Positions 50,469-60,904 of a stretch of DNA of 64,000 nucleotides are shown piece by piece. How positions within the stretch are numbered: the stretch's first letter is position 1; the number at the start of each line of letters is the position of its first letter. Source of the DNA: Amphirosellinia nigrospora (taxonomy: Eukaryota > Ascomycota > Sordariomycetes > Xylariales > Xylariaceae); NCBI GenBank assembly GCA_004123355.1, contig SCHM01000002.1:10017569-10081568 (forward strand). Direction: 5' to 3'. The notes below the pieces were generated by a model, which searched no databases, was not told the DNA's origin, and was given only the letters and a program-made list of their open reading frames with translations. Both the position numbers and the translations under genes were made by a program.

Positions 50469-53400
50469 ATTGTTTCTGCAATAGAAACAAAGTTGGCCAG
50501 TGCGGTGGCTTCCAAAGTGAATTGCTGATGATGAATGGAACTCTTGGTGCGGGATGCGATATGATAGGAGGAGTCGAACGGAGATTGGACGGACTGGTTA
50601 TTTCATGAGGGATGCGATATTGTGAGGAGGTGTTTAGGAATTAATTTCTAATTTCATAATAATTAATTATTAGCTCAGCTGTTACTCAACACATCAATAG
50701 GTTTAAAGTATCTCGTGAGATTCTGCAATACAGTCGTGAATTTAGTAAAGTCAAGTTGTGTACAGCCACGGACTTTTCTTCACATTCAACAATTTATTCA
50801 TCTTGAGTACGCCCCTGACATGTTGGTTAGACTGCTTCTAATCCACTTGTGATATTTAAACCCACTCGTTTCCTCCCCTCGGTATTGCTATTTAACCTCG
50901 TTCTAGCCATTCTAAGTACCGATAAATTCTAATATGCTATTAAAAACACTCAAGCAGGCTAGTCCAAGCGACTTGATTCGAGGGAAGTAGCCGGCAAATG
51001 AACAATATGACGCTCATACGGGTCAATAAGTAGCTTGAAATGCTGTGAATTAAATTTGAATTAAAGGTGAATCTTTGGGAATATTCTTTGCGGCGACGGA
51101 GACCTATCAACCTCTAGGTATCCTGTTACGTGGGTCTCGCTGAATACTACTATACGAGGCTCGCGGGTCTCAGTCATTCACCGAAGACCAAGATATATCA
51201 CCAAGACGCACAGACTCCGACTACACAGGTCTACGGAGGTCCGCAAGGCTATATGATAGATAGGAGGATATTTTGAGCATAAAAGGCAAGGAATACTCCT
51301 GGGTGATAAAAGAAGATAGATTTACATGGCACCTTTGGAACTATAGTTGATTATTCAATCAAATTAAATCCATTTCCAAGCCCTAAGCAAGCCCTCTTGA
51401 CATATCCTCTATAGATATTAATAGTACGAAAGGGAGGGGGAAACTATAATAGCAGTCAACGCAATAGGCAATTTCTTGTCTTGTTCCTTAATGTAGATGT
51501 AAATATATAAGGTATAAAGTTTAGATATAACTAGGTATCTATAATGTTTGTATGCTCTATCATACGATCTGCCAGATTTACAGTAAGAAATAGAAAGAAT
51601 AACATCATTAACAAGAGTTTAATCAAATATTTTAGCAACGGTAAGGAGGAAAGAACATGCGGCAAGGGCTTGTGCTCAAGTGCTTGGAACTTTCTATGTC
51701 TATTTAGCTAATGATCTCTTTGGGGGCTATACTTGTAAGGGTCTCTGCATTCCTAATTCCGGCTGCGATGTAACCCTGCCCACAGCCTCTTATTTATAGA
51801 CTGAATTCGAGGACCTCTAAACCTCCAATCCTGGGCCCCCTAAGAGGGGCTGGTACTACACGAGGCTATATTTGCCAATACCCCTTCTGTCTCCCAGATG
51901 CATCAGCCCTCGAAGAGGGGATCGGAGGCCATCGGCCATTTAGGTACGACTCGTGGCTCGTCCATGTGACATAGTGCCTATCGTAGCTCACTGGTCATTC
52001 TAGAGGGAAGACCTATATTACCAACTCTGAAACTACTGCTCGGATTTGCCTCAATCATCTTCTCGCTCCAAGTAGTCATAGGAGATCTCCTCCGACATAC
52101 GACTTGTCATGTAATTATGAAGTTTATTTGAAATGGTGACCAAACAATTTCACTAGCTATGTTCAACAATATATATGACGGCCGGATGATGGCTAGTCAT
52201 TAGCATTTATCTTCTTTTTTGTCGTTTACTGGATACCTCTATAATCATATTCATCATGAGTAGGTAATAAAGTACGTCCCGAACAGTCTGATATTCCTTA
52301 TTCCATAATACTTTGATTATCCGGTAGTATGCGCAACATGTATGAAGACTATTACATTTTACTACTTTGAGCTGAAATAGTAAACTTTGCCGTTTGGTAC
52401 ATAGCCCAATGCTTCCAGGAGAATGTGATCAATCAATTAATTCGAAGCTACTCGACGCGCAAGCTTATTTCCAAAGTCGACGAGGGCCTGCTATCAGTTG
52501 TAGGTTGGATCATCTATGCAAAAAAGGATGCAACGTGTTTGGGGTTCAGGAGACGAGAAAGCTGCTGGGAGGGGTTTATTTAAGGCCGTTTAATGCACTG
52601 CATTTTTAGCCCTTACGGGGACGAGGTAGAAAGGAACACCAAAAACTACGGAATGGTACGCCGACTGATCCCTACTTAACGCAGATATACGCATAATTGC
52701 TACCCAAACATTGAGGCTGTGAAGTGAGTCATAATTTGAGGGTGACTAGAACTGCCAAGTAAGTCGTAATGCAGGGCCAACCTGGATAGATGTTGGGGCT
52801 GCGCCATCCTAGAAAATGCTTAGCTTTCTTCTTATTTCCTCGGCCGCGATCGTAGTGTAGAGAAACTGAGCTGTGGAGAAGTACGTGTATAGAAAATATT
52901 AGTTAGAGTTAATAAGAAGATCAATGTTGGTTTCGTAGTCGAGAGCCGGGTAAATGAGGTTGGAAGTTTCAAAATTAAGGTGCTGCTCACTTATGGGGCT
53001 AATGATGAAGGCAAGGTCTGCTCTCTACTCCTGGCTACGCGACTTATTCTTATGTTTATCAAGGTCACTTGCATCCAACATCTTTCTAGACTAACGGAAG
53101 GCGGAGCGTAACTTTTTATTAGAACTGCCCCACCTTCTTAGAGCAGTTCGATCCAGTTAGTTTCAAGGTGATCAGGATAGTGACCACCATAGAGAAGGTT
53201 TGGAAGATTTAGAAGAAAGGCCCATGGGAAGGACTGGGTTGTTCTAGCTTATCGAGAGCAGCGACGGTCATCTCGGGCCCGATGAACGAAATCAATCACA
53301 TCTGGCGTAGATGTTTGTGAAAATTGAGATAAGAAACAGTTGGAGGTCTTAGGCCGATCGTCTTCGGATTGGCAATCTCTTTATAAACGCTATGATCGTT

Positions 53401-53501
53401 AAGTGTGACTTTATGGCATGATACGCCTGATTTTCCGAATTGTTTTCCCAACCATCGCATCATATCATGGTAATCTTCGGTGAGCTTTCACAGGCACCTC
53501 C
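50469..53501. other. Long gene-free region with dispersed repeat
   Basis: AT-rich. It contains repeat copy B at 51665-51960. A short frame at 52394-52609 has a stretch (CNVFGVQETRKL) faintly like an endonuclease motif but cannot support an element call. Confidence 0.5.
51665..51960 (+). repeat. Dispersed repeat, copy B (possible solo LTR)
   Basis: Same orientation and order as copy A at 14745-15050; it begins with GGCTTGTGCTCAAGTGCTTG and shares ATCTCTTTGGG, GAATTCGAG, ACGAGGCTATA and GGCCAT blocks. Identity is high in blocks and poor between them, with small indels, so the copies are old. Possible further similarity (CTCTGAAACTACTG) continues near 52025. Confidence 0.65.
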
Positions 53502-54238
53502 TTAATCGAACTAGCAGATAGTTTAGCATGATGACGGAAAAGAAAGTTTGAAATACGAACCGGTGTTAAGAATGATTCAGCCACGAAACGTGCTCTTGCG
53601 TTCAACTATACGGTGTTAGTATGCCTAGCTCCGAAATGATGCTGGGCGGAGGAAGGCGAACAAATAACTTCATTTCAGAAATTTCCTTATCGACTTCCTC
53701 CATAAACTGGATAATAAAGTCCACAAGCTTATGCTTTAACATTTCCTCGGTGTGGAAGTTCGTTATCAAGAAGGAGATATCGTAGCCCTGGCGATGATTG
53801 TCAGCCCACGTGCTCGAGGAAGGTATGGTAGCTGAGACGGAGCCGGCTATACCTTGATCGGTTTCCGCCTCAGAATAAAGAAGGCCTCTGCTCTTTGCGT
53901 CAAGAAACGTGTGAACTTGTGGACTAGAATGTTCTCAATCTCATCGGCCTGCTTGATCTTGATGCTGATGCGCACACTGTTGACGCTCGGTTCGATAAGG
54001 ACCTTCTCGTTCTCGTTACGTGCAATGACCAGGGCGTTAACAGGACCTCGGGGGATGTCTGGGCCTCGATCTCGGGGACATTGTGGCGTTCGGACGTCTG
54101 GGAGGCGAAGTTGGAGAGGCAGAGGGCGGCCGTGACAGAGCTCCTCACGCATTGGAGGTAGGGCGCGGAGGGATTGAGACTATGAGGCGGGTTAGGAAAC
54201 AGTTCGTCGTGGGTTGGGATCTGCTGCTAGCTGACCAT
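53502..54238 (-). CDS. arc19: Arp2/3 complex subunit 4 (ARPC4, p20)
   Basis: Five coding exons: 54238-54236 (the ATG alone), 54179-53853, 53787-53668, 53605-53561 and 53510-53502 (Phe-Asp-stop). The product, about 168 residues, is typical in full: [123 protein letters not shown] and [21 protein letters not shown]4 is a core subunit of the complex that nucleates branched actin, acting at endocytic patches in fungi. One extra base near 54164, one missing C near 54032 and one missing G at the 53668 donor are needed to keep frame. The gene is divergent from UBP6. Confidence 0.95.
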
Positions 54239-54451
54239 GGCGGGGAGAATTGGAATTGGTCTTGCCGACCGTAGTGCCGTATCGCTGGCGTCTCTAGTTA
54301 AGGTGGAGGATGAGCTGGGTCAAGGCAGGCGAGGCGAGGCGATTCCGACGCCTTGCAATTACAACGACGTTGGTTGAGCCCAAACGCCCTATGGATCTGC
54401 TATGGGTAGGGGGAATTATGCCTAAGCCACATTCTGAAACCGAGGCCAGTG

Positions 54452-54463
54452 CACGTGACGTCA
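54452..54463. promoter_or_regulatory. Overlapping E-box and CRE in a divergent promoter
   Basis: CACGTG at 54452-54457 overlaps TGACGTCA at 54456-54463, giving CACGTGACGTCA. It lies 214 bases upstream of the ARPC4 start and 430 bases upstream of the UBP6 start. CACGTG is a bHLH core and TGACGTCA a bZIP (ATF/CREB) core. Function is inferred from the match only. Confidence 0.5.
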
Positions 54464-54892
54464 GTCTGTGGCTTGATAAAACACAGCTGCAGTACGGAGT
54501 ACGTACCTCGATAAGGCAGGGAGGTCGGACCCCTCGACTCGACCCCTCACTGCACCTACCTCTGTAGGTAAGTACCTAGGGAGACTGAGCGTCGGATGTG
54601 GTGGGCAGGCGGTGGGCATGGAAACAGATGGATAAGGTACTTTAGGTATCTGACTTCAGGTATTGTAATTGTACCTTGATTGGGTGACGCATGTGTTTGG
54701 TTGCCTGGCCGTCGTGCATGCTTTACCCGATTTAGCACCTTGGCTGTGACGCCTCCTACCTTAATGAAGGTTTTCTTCTCATTATATATCTCTACTTCGC
54801 CCTTCACAGGCTACACCGTTTGATATTTTTCACTACCCTCGCATACTAGTTAATCCTCCGAGTTTTGCACGAAGCTGTAATAGCGATACAAG

Positions 54893-56655
54893 ATGGCGCC
54901 AATACCAGGTAAGAGCACCCATTACACTCGCCCTCTCACGCTTTTGCTTCTAATTTCTATTTCTGCTCTTCCTGTCCCCAGCTGCGGCGTCTTGCTAATA
55001 GGCGATTGTCCCACCCAGTTGTCGTAAAACATCAAGGCACGAAATACAATGTAGAAGTCGACCCCGAAACGACGGGCGAGGTCTTCAAGTTCCAGCTCTA
55101 TAGCCTCACCGGTGTCGAACCCGAGCGGCAGAGGGTCATGCTTGGCCGCATGCTCAAGGATGACCAACCAATGAGCAGCTATAAACTCAGGAACGGCCAA
55201 CAAATACTAATGGTTGGTACGCCGAGCAGTGAGGGCAAGGACCTGGTGCGACCTTCTGAGAAGGTTAAGTTCGTCGAAGATATGACCGAAGCCGAAGCCG
55301 CTAAACAAGAAGGTGCCATTCCAGCCGGCTTGAGCAACTTGGGCAACACCTGCTACCTGAACTCGACCCTACAGACATTGCGAGCGATACCGGAACTACA
55401 GGATGCTCTGATAAAGTACGAGCCGCCGAGTGCCGATGCCACCGGCACACTGCCTCAGCTTGATCTCACGAGACAACTACGAGACACTTACAAGTACATG
55501 TCTGAGACCCAGGACACCTATACCCCGCACGCATTTCTCACCTCTCTGCGCAACTTGTATCCGCAGTTCGCCGAACGCTCTCGCACGGGTGCTGGCTACG
55601 CCCAGCAAGATGCCGAGGAAGCTTGGTCACAAATCTTGTCCCAGGTCCGCCAGAAGCTGCGTATCAAGGACGCGACCGACTCGACAAGTGACCCGTCTTT
55701 CATTGAGAAGTATATGTCGGGAGAGTTTACCTCGCAGCTGGTTTGCGATGAAGAGGGAGGAGAGCAACCTGTTATTGGAAAGATGCTTTCTTGAAACTCA
55801 ACTGTCATATCGACGCCAACACAAACCATCTACGAGATGGTATTGTAAATGGGCTGAAGGAAACATTAGAGAAGAGATCCGAAATGCTCGGCCGTGACGC
55901 CACCTATACCAAGACCTCGACAATCTCCCGCCTGCCCAAATATTTGACCGTCCATTTCGTTCGCTTTTTCTGGAAACGAGAGACGCAGAAGAAGGCCAAG
56001 ATCATGCGCAAGGTTACGTTCCCCCACGAGCTAGATGTAGTAGAATTCTGCGACGACAACCTCAAGAAGCTACTCGTTCCTGTTCGGGACAAGGTACGAG
56101 AGGTTCGTAAGGAAGAAGAGGATGTTGAGCGAGCGCGCAAGAGACGCAAGCGGAATGGGGACACAGGCGACGACGTACCTGAGGTTACCAACCCCAAGAA
56201 AAAGGACGACAAGAAAGAGGCTGGTCCATCTGCAGACGGCGACGTGGAAATGACGGAGTCATACAAAACTGACGCCGAGATCGACGCCGAACGTGCAGCC
56301 CAGTTGCTGGCGATGAAAAAGGAGCTAAACGCCTTAATTGATCCGGAGTTGGCCAAGGACCGAGGGTGCGAACCAGTCGGGACTTTATGAGCTGCGCGGC
56401 GTGGTGACACACCAGGGAGCCAGTGCCGACAGTGGTCATTACACCGCTTATGTCAAGAAAACGGCACCAATCGATCCCATGACGGGCAAGCGTAAGGAGG
56501 AAGATGGCAAGTGGTGGTGGTTCAACGATGACAAGGTCTCCGAGGTCACGGCAGACAAGATCGAGGCTCTGGCCGGAGGTGGAGAATCCCACTCGGCGCT
56601 TATCTTGCTTTACAAGGCCATTCCGCTACCCACGGCCGAAGGCACCATGGGGTAA
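54893..56655 (+). CDS. UBP6: Proteasome-associated deubiquitinase Ubp6/USP14
   Basis: Exon 1 is 54893-54908 (MAPIP), with an intron at 54909-55018. An N-terminal ubiquitin-like domain (VVVKHQGTKYNVEVDPETTG to QQILMVGT, residues about 5-75) docks the enzyme on the proteasome. The USP domain has the Cys box GLSNLGNTCYLNSTLQTL (catalytic Cys in NTC) and the His box HQGASADSGHYTAYVKK, followed by KWWWFNDDKVSEV. A charged linker with Lys/Glu runs interrupts the USP fold, as in fungal Ubp6. It removes ubiquitin from substrates held at the proteasome. Frame breaks: one missing A or G near 55780 (restoring GKDAFLKLNCHIDANTNHL) and one extra G in GGG near 56365 (restoring AKDRGANQSGLYELRG). Confidence 0.96.
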
Positions 56656-57404
56656 AATTGCTGCCTGGTAATCGAGGGACTGGAAAATAAAACATAAATA
56701 TGTCGGTAGACTACAAGGGCATCGCGTTCGGCGTTGTGTGAAACCAGTTGACGGAGTTATGGGAATTGACATTAGAGTAGAGATTGGCTTGCTCTTTGCC
56801 TTGGTATCATTAAAAGGAAAAAAAAACATGTCCCATGTCTGAGAATATGTTGTGATTTGCTACAGATGGTGATACAATTTTCTATACTAGTATCATAGGC
56901 GACACTGTACAGCTCGCCTTCTTTACTATCATCTAAATAGTAGCGATGGCTAGCATATTCGATGCGAGGAAATTGAGACCATATCCTCGGACTAATATGA
57001 CCTAGATCCCATGCTCGTGCATTCGAAGTCGTATAGATTTGGAGGCAGCCGCCTAACAATTCCAGGACGCTGGGCCCACCACAGCTCACTCGGCTATTAA
57101 CAATAGGCTTAGTCGAGTCCCCAAGAGCTGGTTAAATCCCTTGAGAAGCCGTAGAGCAAGCCGGGTTGTTCACCAAGTCTCGCTACAGCCTGAGGGCTCT
57201 TCTAGCCGAGACCGCCTCTAGGAGACGGGCGAGTTTTCTCTGACAATCCCTATCATCAGCACGAAGGGATAGTGAAGCTAAGCATCTTAGCTCTCTCCTT
57301 TACGTGGCTTGACGAGGCCCTTGTAGACTCGTTTTCTTTTTTTTTTATCTATCCTGCATGGATATAAAAGGGTGGGACTGGCTATATATATATGTAGGTA
57401 TAGC
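56656..57404. other. Intergenic region between convergent genes
   Basis: Lies between the 3' ends of UBP6 (+) and the small coiled-coil gene (-). No gene or repeat recognised. Confidence 0.5.
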
Positions 57405-57913
57405 TCACGAACGGCCATCTGTGCTTTTTGTTTCCAGCGCCTCGTTCTCCTTCTGCACGCGCAGCCGCAGCTCCTCTAGCTTTCTCTCGAACGGCCGTCG
57501 CTGGCTGACGAGCTGGGCGCGGCGGGCCTCGAGCACGCGGATGCGCTCTTCAGCGGATGCTTCGAGGACTTCTTGCCTCTCCTATTTTATCGCCACGAGT
57601 ACTTGTGAGCTAAGGGTATCTTTCTCTACTACGAATAATAAGAGGCGGAGAGGGGAAAGGGAGGGGAAGAGAGATAGAGAGAGAGAGAAACTTGGAAACG
57701 TACGGTCTGGTATTCCTGTCGCGTCTTGATCCCGGCCCCGTAGATGGTCCCGACCATGGTCACGGCCGCGAACGCGCCGGTCCAGATCAGGCGCTTGGGC
57801 GTCGTCCAGGAGCTACGGCCACCCGAAGGCTTTGCTGCTGCTGTAGCCGCGGCGCCCCGGTGGATCTGTCGCGGCGGCCGGTTCGACGTCGTCGGTGGGC
57901 CGCGCGAGGACAT
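57405..57913 (-). CDS. Small single-TM, coiled-coil protein of unknown function
   Basis: Two exons, 57913-57704 and 57581-57405, joined in phase 0 across an intron (GTACGT..AATAG) that carries a GA/TC microsatellite. The ~128-residue product has a basic, Ser/Arg/Pro-rich N-terminus without acidic residues (like a mitochondrial presequence), a single hydrophobic segment (LIWTGAFAAVTMVGTIYGAG), then a long charged helix (RQEVLEASAEERIRVLEARR, LEELRLRVQKENEALE). The layout resembles small mitochondrial inner-membrane assembly factors with one helix and a coiled coil, but I cannot name the family. The GxxxG-like spacing in the helix (TIYGAGIK) is notable. Confidence 0.75.
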
Positions 57914-58047
57914 CGTGGTATGGTTGTCTAGCCTTTAGTGCTTCTACACTGTGTAGGAGAGACCGACCGACCGAGCGTTGGCGCGGGTCCCCCCACGGAA
58001 AAAGAGATTGGAAATGGGGCCGCGCGCAAATTCAATCAATCAATCAA

Positions 58048-58533
58048 TCAGTCCCAGTAGCCTCTCCAGAAAAGCTCGCTCGCGTCGTCACTGCCCCGGT
58101 TCGTGGCGTCGCTTCTTCGGGTCCGTGGTGGGCGTCTGCGCGCCGGCGTCTCGCTCCAGGGTATGATCGAGGTTGGTCTTCTGTTCCGAAGGCCCTCGCT
58201 GCTAGCGCAGCTTGCCTGAGAAACTAAAGTGCTAGTGCCACTCGCTGTGCTACCGAAAGAGTCGGCGCGTCGAACGGGGTAGATGTGTGAAGTCGGTGTT
58301 GAAATCGAGGACGAATGTGAAGGTGGGAGATGCCGAGAATTGACTGCTGGCCAAGGCTCGAGTTCGAAGCAGTCGCTGCTGCTGCTGCTGCTGTCGGTGC
58401 CGGCACCGTGGATAGCAGCAGCGTGTGTAGCGGGGCCGTCCCGCTGTAACTCCGTCATCACAGTGGGTTGCGACAGCGATAGCGTCCTTAGTAATCGGCG
58501 TGCAGCACTCGTCACAGACATCGTCACTCTCAT
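58048..58533 (-). CDS. Hypothetical Ser/Arg-rich small protein
   Basis: Open frame of 161 codons, intact. Rich in Ser, Arg, Thr and Pro; a CAG/CTG-type repeat near 58376-58394 encodes a poly-Ser run (SSSSSSD). It begins MRVTMSVTSAARRLLRTLSL and ends WRGYWD. No domain is recognised. Length and composition would suit a real low-complexity fungal protein, but GC-rich low-complexity sequence also produces such frames by chance, and the sequence alone does not decide. Confidence 0.35.
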   Translation of the reverse strand: MRVTMSVTSAARRLLRTLSLSQPTVMTELQRDGPATHAAAIHGAGTDSSSSSSDCFELEPWPAVNSRHLPPSHSSSISTPTSHIYPVRRADSFGSTASGTSTLVSQASCASSEGLRNRRPTSIIPWSETPARRRPPRTRRSDATNRGSDDASELFWRGYWD

Positions 58534-59080
58534 TCGACCCAGATGGTTTTTTTTTAGTAATTTTGGTCGTAGATGGAAGCGAAGTAACCGAGTACCGAGA
58601 CTAGAGCGGGAATGACGGAGGTATATATATTTGTCGTACAGGTGGTTCCAAGTCGTTAATTAAATAGCTGGTTTTACTTTCTCTCTCGTCTTGTCTCATG
58701 TTTCGCTGTTTCATTTTGTGACGAGTGGATTGTGTCAGGTCGATTCACTTGCTATACTAACCTAGGCCACGATCCCGAATAGACGCTATAAGCGGGACGG
58801 AAGCTCACCTATTTCGTACCCAGCCCACCAAATTATAGAATCCAGAAAAGAAGCCGAGAGATTTCGGAGCCTAATCATAACTACGGGAGACCTGATTGCT
58901 TCTCAATTTCCCTCGTGCCCCCATACCACCGCTCTCACAGGGTGGAGATTCGAAGTGTATCACCATCACGAAACCATCGTTTCAAGTGCCAAGCGCTTGT
59001 ATCCAGCTCCCCGTCACCCATATCGGCGGTACTCACCGAGCAGGGACCCAGCCAAGTGTGACGAATTACGTTTTGGGAAA

Positions 59081-60599
59081 ATGACGACGCCCCGAGTTTT
59101 CATCGTTCGCCACGGCGAGACGGAGTGGTCGCTGGACGGAAGACATACCGGCCGCACCGATATCCCTCTCACGGCGAATGGTGAGAAGCGAGTCAAGGCC
59201 ACCGGCAAGGCCCTCGTTGGCAACGATCGGTTGATTGTGCCGAAGCAACTTGTCCATATGTAGGTCCCCACGACTTAACTCACCATAAAAGAAAATTTAA
59301 GCATCTCATTGAGACCTTTGCCCTGGCTAGATATACCAACTTGCCAATTCTAAAAGCCACAAGTCTTAATCCTCGCCATTTAATACTTCTATCTCCTCCG
59401 TCTCAAGGAGCCCTGTGAGAAGAAGATAATAGCATGAAAGTTGCACGCGAGACAGAAAAAACAGCCACTAACACCACCGAGCCTAACAGCTACGTGTCCC
59501 CCGGAAGCGTGCCCAGAGGACCTTCGAGTTACTGAACCTGGGCATCAAGGACCCGCTGCCGTGGCAGGAGCACGGCGCAAAACCCACAGACAAGCCAGCC
59601 ACCGACGACTGCGGCGCCCGCGTCGAGGTCACCGAGGCCATCCGCGAGTGGGACTACGGCGACTACGAGGGCATCACGAGCCCACAGATCCGCGAACTGC
59701 GAGAGAAGAAGGGTCTCGACCGGAATTGGGATATCTGGGGTGATGGGTGTGAAGGCGGAGAGTAAGTTTTGTCCTATTTCTTCATTTTAACTCCCGCCAG
59801 AAAAGGCATACTCTTTCAAAATTCATACATATTGGGTCACGAAAGAAAGAATTACGTACTAGGGGAGATGAATTATAATTCAAAGCCGTAAACAAAACCA
59901 ACCTAGCTTGCCCCGGCGAATCTAGGTCCTTCCCTAATTAACTTACACTACCCATGATATCCCAAACCCTTTCCCTACTCGCAAGACCAAAATCAAATTC
60001 ACCCACTCTTCACCAAGATTAGCAATATCAGGACTGACTTATTCGCCCTAGGAGCCCCGAAGACGTAACAAAGCGCGTAGATGAGCTGATCGACGAGATC
60101 CGTACAAAATTCCACGCCCCGGTAATCGGGAAACCAAAAGGCACCGTGCCGTCAGGCGATATCCTGATCGTGGCCCACGGACACATCCTACGCGCTTTTG
60201 CCATGCGTTGGGTCGGGAAGACGTTGCCAGAGGGGCCGACGTTCTTGTTGGAGGCGGGTGGTATTGGTACACTGAGGTGAGCGTCTTCTTTTAGGTTGCC
60301 TTTTTTTGTTTTGGCTAGGTTTCTTTCTCATTTTGGTTGTATTACTTCACTCTCAACCGTTATATTTTCCTTGTTCGAAATATTTCTTCCGAGGCTGTTG
60401 GTATAGTATGGTATAGGCATTACTTTTTTCGGCGTATACGATCATTCCCATTCCAAGCAGAGAGAGGATGGACATGTAAAACATAAAAGCTAAAAGAATT
60501 GTCGACATAGAACACGATACTGACGTTTCAACTAGTTACGAGCACCACAATATCACCGAGCCGGCGATTTTGTTAGGCAGTGCTTTTATCATAGGATAG
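59081..60599 (+). CDS. SHB17: Histidine-phosphatase-family protein, sedoheptulose-1,7-bisphosphatase-like (Shb17)
   Basis: Exons: 59081-59259, 59490-59761, 60052-60276 and 60536-60599; all introns are GT..AG. The N-terminal RHGETEWSLDGRHTGRTD is the phosphohistidine motif (RHGE), the second Arg lies in YVSPRKRAQRTFELL, and the C-terminal catalytic His is in ILIVAHGHILRAFA. The acidic/aromatic stretch REWDYGDYEGITSPQIRELR matches fungal Shb17. In yeast Shb17 hydrolyses sedoheptulose 1,7-bisphosphate to feed ribose synthesis; the same family includes phosphoglycerate mutases, but the motif set favours Shb17. The product is about 245 residues and ends AILLGSAFIIG. One missing C near 59501 (CCCCC for six) breaks exon 2. 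An upstream in-frame extension to 58955 lacks conserved sequence and is left out. Confidence 0.93.
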
Positions 60600-60904
60600 A
60601 TTTACGCTCTACTTCCGAATCCTAGCATTGGCTTGAATATTTGGTATATATCTCGCTAGTTTAGGATATAAATACACAGGAAACTTCCTCTTTAGAGGCA
60701 AGTACATTTACTGCTAGGAGAGGGATTCTTGCATATACAGTAATATCCAATCCCACAATTTTATACGTCTGTGAGTAGTGATATTGAGATGATATACGTA
60801 ACATAGAAGTCTCTCTCAAACCCATTTATCAAGCAAGCACCTCTCATCTATATATCAACATGAGCTCAGTGTTAAACTCAGCTTATATAGTCATCGCCAG
60901 TTCC

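Noticed and set aside
52394-52609. Possible endonuclease fragment (CNVFGVQETRKL) of a LINE-type element
   Set aside because: Only a short resemblance; no reverse transcriptase or further motif nearby.
55904-56410. 168-codon minus-strand Ser-rich frame opposite UBP6
   Set aside because: Mirror of the Lys/Glu-rich linker of UBP6; no domain.
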